Of a stretch of 64,000 bases of DNA, positions 1 to 9,500 are shown one piece after another. The stretch covers positions 15,296 through 79,295 of the forward strand of contig CAJTWH010000016.1 of assembly GCA_910579995.1 (NCBI GenBank), read 5' to 3'. Positions within the stretch are counted from its first letter, which is position 1. Every line of letters starts with the position of its first letter. A program made the position numbers and the translations under genes. A model generated the notes under the pieces. It was not told the origin of the DNA. It worked only from the letters and a program-made list of their open reading frames with translations, and searched no databases. Origin of the DNA: an uncultured Muribaculaceae bacterium (lineage in GTDB: Bacteria > Bacteroidota > Bacteroidia > Bacteroidales > Muribaculaceae).

Positions 1-165
1 AGACCCATAGCAGAAACCCCTATATTGACCGGAGAGGACGCTGTTCGCTTCGAACGCTTGCGTCTTGAAGTAGACAATCTTTCAAAAGATCAGCGTGCGG
101 AAAACACACGTAAACTTAAAGAAGCTGTCGCCGAGGCCATGAAGAGAATTACTATCTGTATCTGA
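1..165 (+). CDS. 3' end of a small protein, partner of the following GNAT gene (partial)
   Basis: An open frame runs from base 1 to a TGA at 163-165. The 54 visible residues are charged and helical (RPIAETPILTGEDAVRF near the window edge, then a Lys/Glu-rich helix). The start lies outside the window. Its stop overlaps the ATG of the GNAT gene (ATGA-type overlap at 163-167), so the two are almost certainly cotranslated. Small proteins with a similar N-terminus often precede GNAT acetyltransferases in Bacteroidetes, and the pair has the layout of a GNAT toxin-antitoxin module. That function is inference; no DNA-binding motif can be seen in the visible part. Confidence 0.6.
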   Translation, partial: RPIAETPILTGEDAVRFERLRLEVDNLSKDQRAENTRKLKEAVAEAMKRITICI

Positions 166-677
166 TGAGACTTGTAAGACTGACGTCGGAATACGATCTT
201 AAGCAATTTGACTGCGGCGACAATGACCTCAACGAATTTCTTATAGACAATGCGCTTGATTTTTCAGAAAAGCGCATTGCCAATACTTTTATTCTCGAAA
301 AAGATAGAGAGGTTATTGCATACTTCTGCATTCTTAACGACAAAATCAGCCAGCAAGATGTCACAAACAGTCAGTGGAAGAAAATAAAAAAAGGATTTCC
401 TGACAGAAAACATTTCAGTAGTTATCCGGCTATTAAAATTGGACGATTTGCAGTTTCTTCATCTTTCAAGGGTCAGAATTTAGGTTCCGGATTAATAGCA
501 ATGTTAAAAGACCTGCTTAACGGGAACCCCAATTACTCCGCTTTCCGATACCTTACCGTAGATGCGTATATGTCGGCAATTGGTTTCTATGAGAAGAACG
601 GCTTTAAAATTCTATCGGAAAAATCAATTGGCGACCATACCCGCCTGATGTTTTTCGATATGATGGAACTTGAATAG
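165..677 (+). CDS. GNAT-family N-acetyltransferase
   Basis: A 170-residue protein with GNAT fold features: an acetyl-CoA binding region around residues 92-110 (IGRFAVSSSFKGQNLGSGLI, the Q/RxxGxG/A-type loop as GQNLGSG), followed by a beta strand and the C-terminal motif YEKNGFKIL near residue 145. It should transfer acetyl from acetyl-CoA to an amine; the substrate is unknown. The length and the small overlapping upstream gene resemble GNAT toxins of the TacT/AtaT type, but ordinary metabolic or antibiotic-modifying GNATs look alike. The gene is clearly richer in A/T than its neighbours, which suggests acquisition by transfer. A strong terminator follows. Confidence 0.8.
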   Translation: MRLVRLTSEYDLKQFDCGDNDLNEFLIDNALDFSEKRIANTFILEKDREVIAYFCILNDKISQQDVTNSQWKKIKKGFPDRKHFSSYPAIKIGRFAVSSSFKGQNLGSGLIAMLKDLLNGNPNYSAFRYLTVDAYMSAIGFYEKNGFKILSEKSIGDHTRLMFFDMMELE

Positions 678-710
678 CAAAAACCCCGATTCTTCGCGAG
701 TCGGGGTTTT
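678..710 (+). terminator. Rho-independent terminator after the GNAT gene
   Basis: A 10-bp perfect stem (680-689 with 701-710, AAAACCCCGA/TCGGGGTTTT) with an 11-nt loop begins just after the GNAT stop codon and ends in four T. The A and T runs flanking the GC core make it usable from both strands. Confidence 0.85.
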
Positions 711-810
711 CAAATATAAAGTTAGTCTTATAACTTAGCGTTAATTTCAATAGTCTAACCAATTCCAGCTAAGTCGTGCTATGTCTTATTACTGTTTATA
801 TGACTCGCCG

Positions 811-842
811 AATCGTCGAAGGTTTAAGCGGCTTCGTCGATT
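811..842 (-). other. Hairpin just beyond the recQ stop codon
   Basis: Arms 811-821 and 832-842 pair with one mismatch around a 10-nt loop, 10 nt past the recQ stop codon on the minus strand. There is no convincing T-tract on either side, so it may be an RNA 3'-end stabiliser or a weak terminator. The rest of the 711-852 gap shows no open frame or promoter that I can support. Confidence 0.35.
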
Positions 843-852
843 TTAACCTTGA

Positions 853-2829
853 TTAACATTTTGAGACGTATCCGTCGCTAAACATCAGTCTACCCTCCTC
901 CACCATCTCTCTTATATGAGCCGACGCCGCCTTGGCCATAAGCGGCAACACGCGCCCGATATCAGCGACAGCATACCTGCCATCAGGCATAGCCTCCAGC
1001 ACTTCGAATATCCATTTTTCAAATGCCTCGCTGTCAAACGCAGCCGTAGAACGATGACTGCGGCACACATCGCATTTGCCACAGGCATAGCCCGACGGCA
1101 CTTCCTCGCCGAAATACCGCAACATAGTGGCCACACGGCAACTGTCGTCGCCGAACGCAAACTTTTTCATGGCCTCTATGCGCTCGGCTGTGCGCTCGCG
1201 ACGCAGCTCGTAGATTTCTCGTCCGAGAACTACCTTAGAAGATTCAACCCTATTGGCGGTAAAATAGATATAAGGAGTCGAGGTCCGCGGCACATAATAT
1301 ATCACATGCTGACGGCGCAAGGCCGTCAACACCTTGTAGATATCATCGGGCTTACAGCCAAGAGCAATACCCATGCGCACCTCATCGATAAACACATAGT
1401 CGGCAAAAAGACCGGGATAGTTACGGAGCATGTAGTGCACCACATCTTCCTGCCGAGGCTCAAACTCGATATCATAGAGTTCATCGCGCTGCAGGCGTAT
1501 CATCACCCGCGAGCGCGTCTCCAATTCATCAATGAAATTGAAATATCCGGCGCGGTCAAGAAAACCTATGGCACTCATCACCTGCCGGGGCTGCATGCGG
1601 TAGCGCACACACATCACCTCAGGATCGAACTCAAACAAAGCACCGAAGCCCTCTCCCATAGGCAATGCGAGGAAACGGCATATCTCATCGTAGACATGGC
1701 GAATGACGTCCTTGGCAGGAAAAGCCTCGGCAAGCCGTCGAGCCAACGAGGCCTTGTCGCGCCCGTCGGCAAGGAGCACGGCTACCGACGGCAGCCCGTC
1801 GCGTCCGGCACGTCCCGCCTCCTGATAATACTCCTCAAGGGTGGAGGGAACATCATAGTGCACCACAAGCCTCACATCAGGCTTGTCGATTCCCATGCCG
1901 AAAGCTGTTGTGGCCACGATGATACGCGTGGCTCCGCTCTGCCAGTCATCCTGCCGCCGGGCTTTGGTGTCGACGTCGAGTCCGGCATGGTAGGCGGCGG
2001 CAGATATGCCGGCATTGACAAGAGAGTCGGCAATCTCGACAGTACGTTTGCGCGACCGAACATACACTATACCCGACCCTTTCACAGACTCAAGCACCTG
2101 CAGGAGCTTGATAAACTTGCGGTCGGTATGGCGCACGAGAAAACTGATATTGTCGCGCGAGAAGCTTAGAGTAAAGAGCCTGTGGTCGCGCATTTCGAGT
2201 TGGGCCGCTATATCGGCTACAACCTCGGGCGTGGCCGAAGCGGTAAGGGCAAGCACCGGCACTCCCGGCTTGCGGTCACGCAACTGCCGCAGGCGCAAAT
2301 ATGACGGCCGGAAGTCATAGCCCCACTGAGATATGCAGTGGGCTTCATCTACAACGATAAGGCTCGTTTCCCATCGGGCCAACTGACCCAAGAACGACTC
2401 TCGCTCAAGGCGCTCGGGCGCTACATAGAGAAGCTTCACCCTACCCTGCCGGCAACGCTCATAGGCATAGTCGGACTGATGGCGCGTCATGCCGTTGTAA
2501 ATACATGCCGCCGGAATATTGCGGCGCTTTAGATTGTCGACCTGATCTTTCATCAACGACACAAGCGGCGTCACTACTATTGTGATACCGGGCAGCATAA
2601 GCGCAGGCACCTGAAAACATATCGACTTGCCTCCGCCGGTAGGCAGAAGTCCTATCGTATCTCTTCCGGCAAGCACAGAGTCTACAATCTCGGCCTGCTT
2701 GGGCCTGAAAGAATCGTAGCCCCAATATTTTTTGAGTGTCTCTACTGCCGACAGTCCGCCATAGTCGGGAGCCACATATTCTTCGGGCTCGCTGAAGTCG
2801 TAGTAGCCGTAGGGAACGTCGTCATTCAT
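853..2829 (-). CDS. recQ: ATP-dependent DNA helicase RecQ
   Basis: A 658-residue superfamily 2 helicase unwinding DNA 3' to 5' in recombination and fork repair. Motif I is TGGGKS (residues 64-69), motif II DEAHC (161-165) is followed by the RecQ aromatic-rich loop SQWGYDFRPSY, and motif VI QEAGRAGRDG is present. The zinc site of the RQC region is seen as Cys 564, 583, 586 and 589. A winged-helix RQC domain sits before it. No classical HRDC domain is evident; the C-terminal 70 residues form a short helical extension. The start overlaps the recJ stop by 8 bp, so the two repair genes form one operon read from the recJ promoter. Confidence 0.95.
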   Translation of the reverse strand: MNDDVPYGYYDFSEPEEYVAPDYGGLSAVETLKKYWGYDSFRPKQAEIVDSVLAGRDTIGLLPTGGGKSICFQVPALMLPGITIVVTPLVSLMKDQVDNLKRRNIPAACIYNGMTRHQSDYAYERCRQGRVKLLYVAPERLERESFLGQLARWETSLIVVDEAHCISQWGYDFRPSYLRLRQLRDRKPGVPVLALTASATPEVVADIAAQLEMRDHRLFTLSFSRDNISFLVRHTDRKFIKLLQVLESVKGSGIVYVRSRKRTVEIADSLVNAGISAAAYHAGLDVDTKARRQDDWQSGATRIIVATTAFGMGIDKPDVRLVVHYDVPSTLEEYYQEAGRAGRDGLPSVAVLLADGRDKASLARRLAEAFPAKDVIRHVYDEICRFLALPMGEGFGALFEFDPEVMCVRYRMQPRQVMSAIGFLDRAGYFNFIDELETRSRVMIRLQRDELYDIEFEPRQEDVVHYMLRNYPGLFADYVFIDEVRMGIALGCKPDDIYKVLTALRRQHVIYYVPRTSTPYIYFTANRVESSKVVLGREIYELRRERTAERIEAMKKFAFGDDSCRVATMLRYFGEEVPSGYACGKCDVCRSHRSTAAFDSEAFEKWIFEVLEAMPDGRYAVADIGRVLPLMAKAASAHIREMVEEGRLMFSDGYVSKC

Positions 2830-4558
2830 ACCCTTCGCTAAGGCGTATCTGCTTCACAAGCAATTGCAGCGGCGACGAGGCGTTCTGATGATTGTTTTCC
2901 TCTATCGTGTAGCAGATGTTAAAGGGTGCGCCGGCATGGATATGCTCGAAATACGACGCCATATTGAAAGCGATACCGTTGATCACGCGACCCGAGGTAT
3001 CATCTACAAGCTCAAGTTTGATATGCTCCAGATTGCGCCCTACAAGTTTGCTCGTACCGAAGTCTTTCACACGGCGGGTGCAGAATGTAGGTTTGCGGTT
3101 GCCCGGACCGAACGGATTGAAAAGACGGAGAATCGACACAAATTCAGGCGTGATGTCGGCGAACGACAAGAATGCGTCGATGTCGATTTGAGGTGTCATC
3201 TGTTCGGGCAGGATATTTGCGGCTACATATTCCTCGAAGCGGCGTGTGAATTCGGGTATATTCTCCTCGCGTAGCGACAGACCGACGGCGTAGGTGTGAC
3301 CGCCGAAATTCTCAAGCAAGTCGCGCGTGGATTCCACAGCCTTGTAGATATCAAAGCCTTGCACCGAGCGAGATGAGCCGGTGGCAAGACCGTTCGACAG
3401 AGTGAGCACCACCGAGGGCTTGTAGTAAAGCTCGGTGAGGCGCGACGCCACAATACCGATAATTCCCTTGTGCCAATCCTTGTTATAGATGACTATCGAT
3501 TTCTTTGGCGAGTGCATTTCGCCGCGGGCGTCGAGGATGGCGTTGGCTTCTTCGGTAATGCGTTTGTCGAGTTCCTTGCGGTCCTTGTTATACTGGTCGA
3601 TTTCAATGCTTCGGCGCGAAGCTTCTTTCGAGTCTCGCGCAACCAGCAGTTCCACGGCCTCACGTCCGCTCTGCATACGGCCTGAGGCATTGATTCGCGG
3701 CCCGATCTTGAACACTACATCATTGATGGTGATTTCCTTGCCGCCGAGCCCACACGTGCGGATTATGGCGCGTAGACCCATGTTGGGGTTGCTGTTGAGG
3801 CGTTTGAGCCCCATATAGGCAAGCACACGGTTCTCATCAATCATCGGCACGATGTCGGCGGCTATGCTCACGGCCACAAGGTCGAGCATACACTCAAGCT
3901 CGGCCGTTGCAATACCGTTGCTTATCGAGAAGGCCTGCATGAATTTATAGCCCACGCCGCAACCCGACAGATGGGGGCAGGGATAAGTAGAACCCTCAAG
4001 TTTGGGGTTGAGGATGGCCACAGCAGGCGGAAGCATATCGTCGGGCATGTGATGGTCGCAGATGATGAAGTCGATACCCCGCTCTTTGGCGTAGGCTATC
4101 TCATTGATGGCCTTGATACCGCAGTCGAGGATTATCACCAACGACACACCCTGCTCGGCAAGCATGTCGATACTCTGTATCGAAATACCATAGCCATCAT
4201 CGTAGCGGGTGGGGATATAGAAATCGAGCTCGGAGTAATAATTCTGCAGATAGCGGTATACGAGAGCGACAGCCGTGGTGCCGTCGACATCATAGTCGCC
4301 GTACACCATTATTTTCTCCTTCGACCCCATGGCGCGGTTGAGGCGCTCTACCGCAATATCCATCTGCGGCATAAGGAAAGGGTCGTGGAGGTCGCGGAGT
4401 GATGGATGGAAAAACTTTTCCGCCTCATCAATAGTGGTTATGCCGCGCTGCACCAACAGGTCGGCCACGGGGGCACAGTTGGCAAAGCGGCGGGCAAGCT
4501 CGGCGCCGAGGCGCTGCTCTTCACTCGATAGCGACGGGTAATTCCATTTGCGTGTCAT
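2822..4558 (-). CDS. recJ: Single-stranded-DNA-specific exonuclease RecJ
   Basis: A 578-residue DHH-family exonuclease degrading ssDNA 5' to 3' during recombinational and mismatch repair. The metal-binding motifs are visible: DYDVDG at residues 88-93, the aspartate of ILDCG near 145, and DHH at 168-170. The DHHA1 domain follows, with the GGH motif of NFGGHTYAVGLSL, and the C-terminal OB-fold region is present. Length is normal for the family. It is the first gene of the recJ-recQ operon, which is functionally sensible because RecQ and RecJ cooperate in end processing. Confidence 0.95.
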   Translation of the reverse strand: MTRKWNYPSLSSEEQRLGAELARRFANCAPVADLLVQRGITTIDEAEKFFHPSLRDLHDPFLMPQMDIAVERLNRAMGSKEKIMVYGDYDVDGTTAVALVYRYLQNYYSELDFYIPTRYDDGYGISIQSIDMLAEQGVSLVIILDCGIKAINEIAYAKERGIDFIICDHHMPDDMLPPAVAILNPKLEGSTYPCPHLSGCGVGYKFMQAFSISNGIATAELECMLDLVAVSIAADIVPMIDENRVLAYMGLKRLNSNPNMGLRAIIRTCGLGGKEITINDVVFKIGPRINASGRMQSGREAVELLVARDSKEASRRSIEIDQYNKDRKELDKRITEEANAILDARGEMHSPKKSIVIYNKDWHKGIIGIVASRLTELYYKPSVVLTLSNGLATGSSRSVQGFDIYKAVESTRDLLENFGGHTYAVGLSLREENIPEFTRRFEEYVAANILPEQMTPQIDIDAFLSFADITPEFVSILRLFNPFGPGNRKPTFCTRRVKDFGTSKLVGRNLEHIKLELVDDTSGRVINGIAFNMASYFEHIHAGAPFNICYTIEENNHQNASSPLQLLVKQIRLSEGYE

Positions 4559-4584
4559 CTCTGATAATCTCCTTCCTTAATCAC

Positions 4585-4617
4585 GCAAAATTACAAAAAA
4601 GACGCCGCTTTATCAAG
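4585..4617 (-). promoter_or_regulatory. Promoter of the recJ-recQ operon
   Basis: On the minus strand a -7 element TAATTTTGC (4593-4585) is preceded, after 20 nt, by CTTG (4617-4614), matching the Bacteroidetes TTTG / TAnnTTTG arrangement. It lies 27 nt upstream of the recJ ATG. Confidence 0.7.
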
Positions 4618-4647
4618 CCCGCCACATCTAATTATAGTTAAAACGGC

Positions 4648-5721
4648 TCAGGCTATATGCATGAGGTCGCGGTAGATGTCGAGGGCGGCGCCGATTTGCT
4701 CCGGTGTAGCCGTCACATTGATACGAGGCTCGCCTACCGCGGCAAGCAAGGTGAAATTGATTTCATCGGGGCTTGCGTTTTTCTTGTCCTGTCGCATATC
4801 GGCTATCAATGCAGGATAGTCATCGCATGTTATCTGATGTGCGCCATAGTTCTCAAGTACGTAGGCCGCAAAGCGGTGCAGCTCGTCGGATGGGAAATCG
4901 AGCAACATGTGCGAAAGCACAAGTTCTACCACAAGTCCCCATGCCACGGCATAGCCGTGAGGTATAGGCGACTGCTGCTTATAAGAATAAGCCTCAAAAG
5001 CATGGCCTACGGTATGACCCAGATTAAGGGCCTTGCGTATGCCGGCTTCTGTGATATCTTTCTCTACAATGCGCGATTTCACCAATACGCTTTCCTCTAT
5101 CAGTGGCAACAGGCGTGTGGCGTCAAGCATGGGATATACCGGACTCAAAGCAAGAAGTTTGCCAAGTACTTCCGGATTTTCGAGCAAGCCATGCTTGAGC
5201 ATTTCGGCATAGCCCGAGAGTATCTGCTGCTCCGGCAGGGTATTGAAATATATTGTGGAGATAATGGCTGCCTCGGGCTCTGTGAATGTGCCTATCTGGT
5301 TTTTCAAGCCGTTGAAATTGATTCCGGTCTTGCCGCCTACCGAAGCGTCGACCGCTGCAAGAAGCGTAGTCGGGATATTTATGCACTTCATGCCGCGCTT
5401 GAATGTCGCTGCGGCGAAACCGCCCATATCACTCACTACGCCACCGCCAAGGTTGACAACCAAGGTGCTGCGCGTCGACTCCATATCCGACAGTTTCTTC
5501 CATAGCCCGGTGAGCTCTTCGAGATTTTTATTGGCGTCGCCCGATTTTACTGTGATTACCTGTGCCGCAGCAGCGACTTTAGATTCATTCACAAGCAAAG
5601 GCAACACAAATTGTGCCGTATTGGTATCTGCAACAATGACTGTCTGAGGATTGCCGGCCTCAGCAACGAGGCCATCCAAGGCCTCACCGACAAGGTTGGT
5701 AAAGATAAGTTTCTGTTTCAT
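4648..5721 (-). CDS. aroB: 3-dehydroquinate synthase AroB
   Basis: A 357-residue enzyme of the shikimate pathway, converting DAHP to 3-dehydroquinate with NAD and a divalent metal in the cytoplasm. The NAD-binding GGGVVSDMGG lies at residues 92-101, the substrate loop DASVGGKTG at 125-133, and the metal-binding LNLGHTVGHAFE histidines follow. Length fits the family. It is the last gene of the long minus-strand run, about 86 bp behind the HAD gene. That gap carries a quasi-palindromic repeat, so it could also have its own promoter, although none is obvious. Confidence 0.95.
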   Translation of the reverse strand: MKQKLIFTNLVGEALDGLVAEAGNPQTVIVADTNTAQFVLPLLVNESKVAAAAQVITVKSGDANKNLEELTGLWKKLSDMESTRSTLVVNLGGGVVSDMGGFAAATFKRGMKCINIPTTLLAAVDASVGGKTGINFNGLKNQIGTFTEPEAAIISTIYFNTLPEQQILSGYAEMLKHGLLENPEVLGKLLALSPVYPMLDATRLLPLIEESVLVKSRIVEKDITEAGIRKALNLGHTVGHAFEAYSYKQQSPIPHGYAVAWGLVVELVLSHMLLDFPSDELHRFAAYVLENYGAHQITCDDYPALIADMRQDKKNASPDEINFTLLAAVGEPRINVTATPEQIGAALDIYRDLMHIA

Positions 5722-5731
5722 AATTTAAAGG

Positions 5732-5801
5732 TTAGCGGTTGGTGGTTTGTCGGATGTAGGCAGCAAGTCAGCAATCTTCCACCTACAAACCACAAACTAC
5801 A
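5732..5801. repeat. G/T-rich to A/C-rich quasi-palindromic repeat, copy 1
   Basis: The left part reads GTTGGTGGTTTGT and the right part ACAAACCACAAAC, so the two ends can pair imperfectly. The same words recur between the DEAD helicase and the GldB-like gene (30917-31086) and upstream of the barrel operon (62297-62372). It fills the gap between aroB and the HAD gene. Confidence 0.5.
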
Positions 5802-5807
5802 AGCCAT

Positions 5808-6542
5808 TTAAATATATAACAATTCAGAAATGATTTTGGCGCAGTCATACATCGAATTTACTTCAATATCTGCCCCGGCGGCAAGAAGTGAACCCTCGGC
5901 AAGCGGGCCTGTACGGACTCCTATGGTAAAAGCTCCGGAGCGTGAGGATGACTCCACTCCCAAGGGAGCGTTGTCGACTCCCACCGCCTGCCATGCACGG
6001 GCTCCGGCTTTACCCATTCCTATAATATATGGTTCGGGATCGGGTTTACCTCGTTTGACATCGTAGGCCGTCACTCGTTGATTGTCAGGAAACGCACCCT
6101 CAAACTCCCGGTCAAGACGGTCAAGGTTAGAGCGTTGGCCTGAGCCTGTGACGAGCACGCAACGCGCTCCTCCGGCAATCGTAGCCTTCGTTGCCTCCAA
6201 TGCTCCGGGTATTGGAGCAGGCTCGCCGATTGATTTGAATATGACACATTTGCGCTCGTAGAGCGAGTGCTTTTCTTCGTCAGTTGCCGGGCGTCCGAAT
6301 TGGCGTCTGATAAGTGTATCGATGGTGGAGGCGCCTGTGCGCCCCTCGTAGCTGTAAAATTCGTTGCGCTCTGCTTCAATACCATTTTCATCGCACACCT
6401 GTTTCCATGCTATGGTATGTGCCGGCATGGAGTCGAAAAGTATACCGTCCATGTCGAACATCACCACTACCGGGCGCTCAAGCGCATGCCCGGTGCGCCG
6501 GCGATAGTGCTCAAGTGCCTCTTCAATCTTTCTTTCCATCAC
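5808..6542 (-). CDS. HAD-superfamily phosphatase, beta-phosphoglucomutase-like
   Basis: A 244-residue HAD hydrolase. Motif I is FDMDGILFDS with the nucleophile at Asp30 and general acid at Asp32, motif II is the VLVTGSGQ region, and motif III/IV is KPDPEPYIIGM followed by VGVDNAPLGV. The helical cap between motifs I and II (DSMPAHTIAWKQVC, then GRTGASTIDTLI) is of the C1 type found in phosphoglucomutase-like and phosphoglycolate phosphatase-like members. The substrate is probably a small sugar phosphate and cannot be fixed from sequence. The start overlaps the end of the AsmA-like gene by 20 bp, indicating cotranscription. Confidence 0.85.
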   Translation of the reverse strand: MMERKIEEALEHYRRRTGHALERPVVVMFDMDGILFDSMPAHTIAWKQVCDENGIEAERNEFYSYEGRTGASTIDTLIRRQFGRPATDEEKHSLYERKCVIFKSIGEPAPIPGALEATKATIAGGARCVLVTGSGQRSNLDRLDREFEGAFPDNQRVTAYDVKRGKPDPEPYIIGMGKAGARAWQAVGVDNAPLGVESSSRSGAFTIGVRTGPLAEGSLLAAGADIEVNSMYDCAKIISELLYI

Positions 6543-9500
6543 CTTTAATTATTTTGGTGTTGTCTTTGGTGTTTTCATTTTCCGTGCCCGTTTTTTCGTC
6601 GGGTAATACAGGCAGGTTGGCGGGAATCAGACCCTCGCGCTGGAGCAGCAGTGAATCGGCATGACTGAGCCCGGGGTCGGGACCTTCAAGATCGCCCATA
6701 CGCACAGGAGCTTTCACGTCGAGTCGGGCGAAACGAGAGTTCCGGACACCGCGACGGAATACGCTCTCTATCTGTTTCACCAGATTCACGCGTGCCGTAT
6801 CCACGATATTGACACTCTCCACCGCCATGCCTTCTTTGAATTTGGCTCCGCCGAAGCGCACTTTGAAATCATCCGGATTACCCTTGATGTTGATACCGAA
6901 TTTAAACGGCAGCGGCGACTTCAGCACCGATATATGATAGTTGAAATTCAAAGCAAGGTCATTCGACCCGACCACTCCAAGACGGTAGCGGTCGATATCA
7001 AATGTAAAGGGAAAGGTCTCCATCATATTGTCGCGCACGAGAAATTCCACACTTGCATGCTTGATGGTGTTGTCGGCGCGGTCGCGGAAGCGGAGCCATT
7101 TGCCTAGAGTCTTGTACGTCTCCGGATTGATAAAGGCAAGCGAGTCGCCGCTGAGTTTGATGGCAGCGTCGAGAGTGGGTAGCACCATATTCATCGTGCT
7201 GTCGATATCTACCGTGGCTGCGAGCTCGGCGTTGATGATACCGCTGAAATCACGCATAAGCGGCATGATGGAGTCTACCGCCGGCACAAGTTTGAGGAAG
7301 CGCTCAATCTTGAATTCCTTTAGCTGGAGACCAAAGCCAAATTTCATATCTTCTGCCTTGGGTGCGGAGTAAAGTGCCGACATCGACACGTCTCCGGCGT
7401 CTGACTTGGCCGACAGGTCATGAAGATTCACACCTCCACCGAATACGAGCAACTGTCCTTCAAGATCATGAAGCATCAGGTCGGAGTAGATCACATTCTT
7501 GCCGTTGACATTCACCCGCCCGTCGATATTTGTAGGTATCAGCAAGGGGCCTACGCTGTCGGCGTCCTGCGACACGAGAGCGTCGAGTTGATTGTCGAGG
7601 GCGTCATCACTCGCCGCATTAAGATCGATTGCGCGCTCTTCTCCAAGGCTGACCCGTCGGGCGTATGCAGCGCCGGCAAATGTGGCGGCCGAGAGCTGGT
7701 TGACGTCTATGGTATCGCTTGTAATGGCAAGATTGATTTTCAATGTATTATTTCCGCTTGTAGAAGTCAGCACCCTACGGATATTCGATACAAGGCCCGA
7801 AAGTGCGAGGTCGCTTCGGCCTGCACGATATTTGACCCGGCGAAGCTCTATCGAGTCACTGCTGAAAGCAAGGTCAAGACGGCTCACCATGTTGCGCAAG
7901 GGGAAGAGCGGCGTAAACAAGCGAGCATGATTGGTGGTAAGGGTGCCTTCCACCTGCCAGTTGAACATGAATTTGCGAAGACCTTTCGACACATCCCACT
8001 CGAGCACTTCATAGTCTTCATCGTTGAGTCTGCTATGCACGCGGCGTTTGCGTGGCGTTCCGGGCACATGGCGCCGCTTGGCTATGGCGAGCCGAAGCAC
8101 TGAATCCGGCGACAATTCGGGGTGTCGGCGGCTTATGCTGTCGGAGATATGTTTGATTTCCGTATATGCCTTGACTACCGAGGGGCGGCGATACATCGAC
8201 ACATCAAGATGTGCTCCGCTGAGCATGAAGCGGGTGTCCAAAGTTCCGGCTGCCATTCGGCCGATGTCGAGACCGGCGGAAATAAGAGGCAGGCGTTTGC
8301 TGCCATGGAAACGTTTGAGCCCTACATGTCCGGCAAGGTCACGCAGACGCACTCCGGCGCTGTCGGTCACCGACTCGATGTTGAGCCGGCCGATTTTCAG
8401 GCCGCCTCCGATAGGCACTACAAGTGTAGTGTCTTTCACTGCTCCGGTATTCTCCACGCCTGCACCAAGCCCGAAATCGCCAACGGCTATGGTTATTCCG
8501 TCGATGAGCACTGTAGCGGTATCAGCCGATATGCCGGCTGCGAGTGTGGGAGCCGACACTCCCGTGCTGTCGGCAATCTGTGTCTGTGAGTTGAAACGCA
8601 CCTTGAGGCTGTTGATTTCAGCCATCACTGCAGTATCATTGGAGAGATAATAAAGTTTATCGCCGCTGAGTCGGCCTGTGACATCAAGTGAATGGAAGTT
8701 TTCCTGATTCAACATTGACATGCGGCCTCGTGCCTGTAGCTCCATGTTGAGCCGTCCGTCGATAAATCCTCTTGCCAGATTGGCCACTATCGGGGGAAGG
8801 CGACGCAGTTGCATATCGCCCTTGACGGCGGCGTCAAATGTCGGGTCACTGATGAGATTATTGAGTCTTCCGCTGAGCTCGAGTGCTGTTGCCGGACCCG
8901 CTGCGTCGAAGCGGTTTACTGTTACAGCGGCGCTGTCGAGGTCGTTTCCTCTGAGAGCTATGTCGATGTCGAAACCGAGACGCCTAAAGTCGGCCTGCCC
9001 GTAGCGCATGCCGCAATCTTCCATTCTCACGTTGATATCGGCGTAGGGTATCGAGTCGAGTGCCGGTACGAAAGCTCGCGAAAGCTCGGCGGTCAGGCCG
9101 ATCTTTCCGTCGGTGGTAAACTGCCGTGGCATGAGGCCGTAGGTCTTGCGGATGTCTACCGGCAAGACCGACATAGCTTCTTCTATTGCAATCGGCTCTA
9201 TCTCCAAGCGACCCGAGCGCACTACCAATGTGGTGTCGTAGCAAAGTTCAGTTGAAATTTTGACTGTTGCAAAAGCTCCGCGAATAGTAAAATCTTCCAT
9301 CGCAAGCATAACATCACTTTCCGGCTGCCACTTCACTTTGCCGTCAAGACCGAATTGAAGTTGCTCTGCCTGCAGAAACCGCCGAGGGTAAGGGCCGGCG
9401 ATATGTCCGTCGATTTTCAAAGCATAGAGCGGCATTTCGTTACCGTCGAGCTCCACGTCGCGGAGCAGCATTACGGTGGCGTCGGTAGAATCCACTGCAT

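Noticed and set aside
916..2169. 417-codon plus-strand frame opposite recQ
   Set aside because: It is antisense to the well-conserved recQ, is rich in His, Arg and Ser from reversed codons, and has no recognisable domain.
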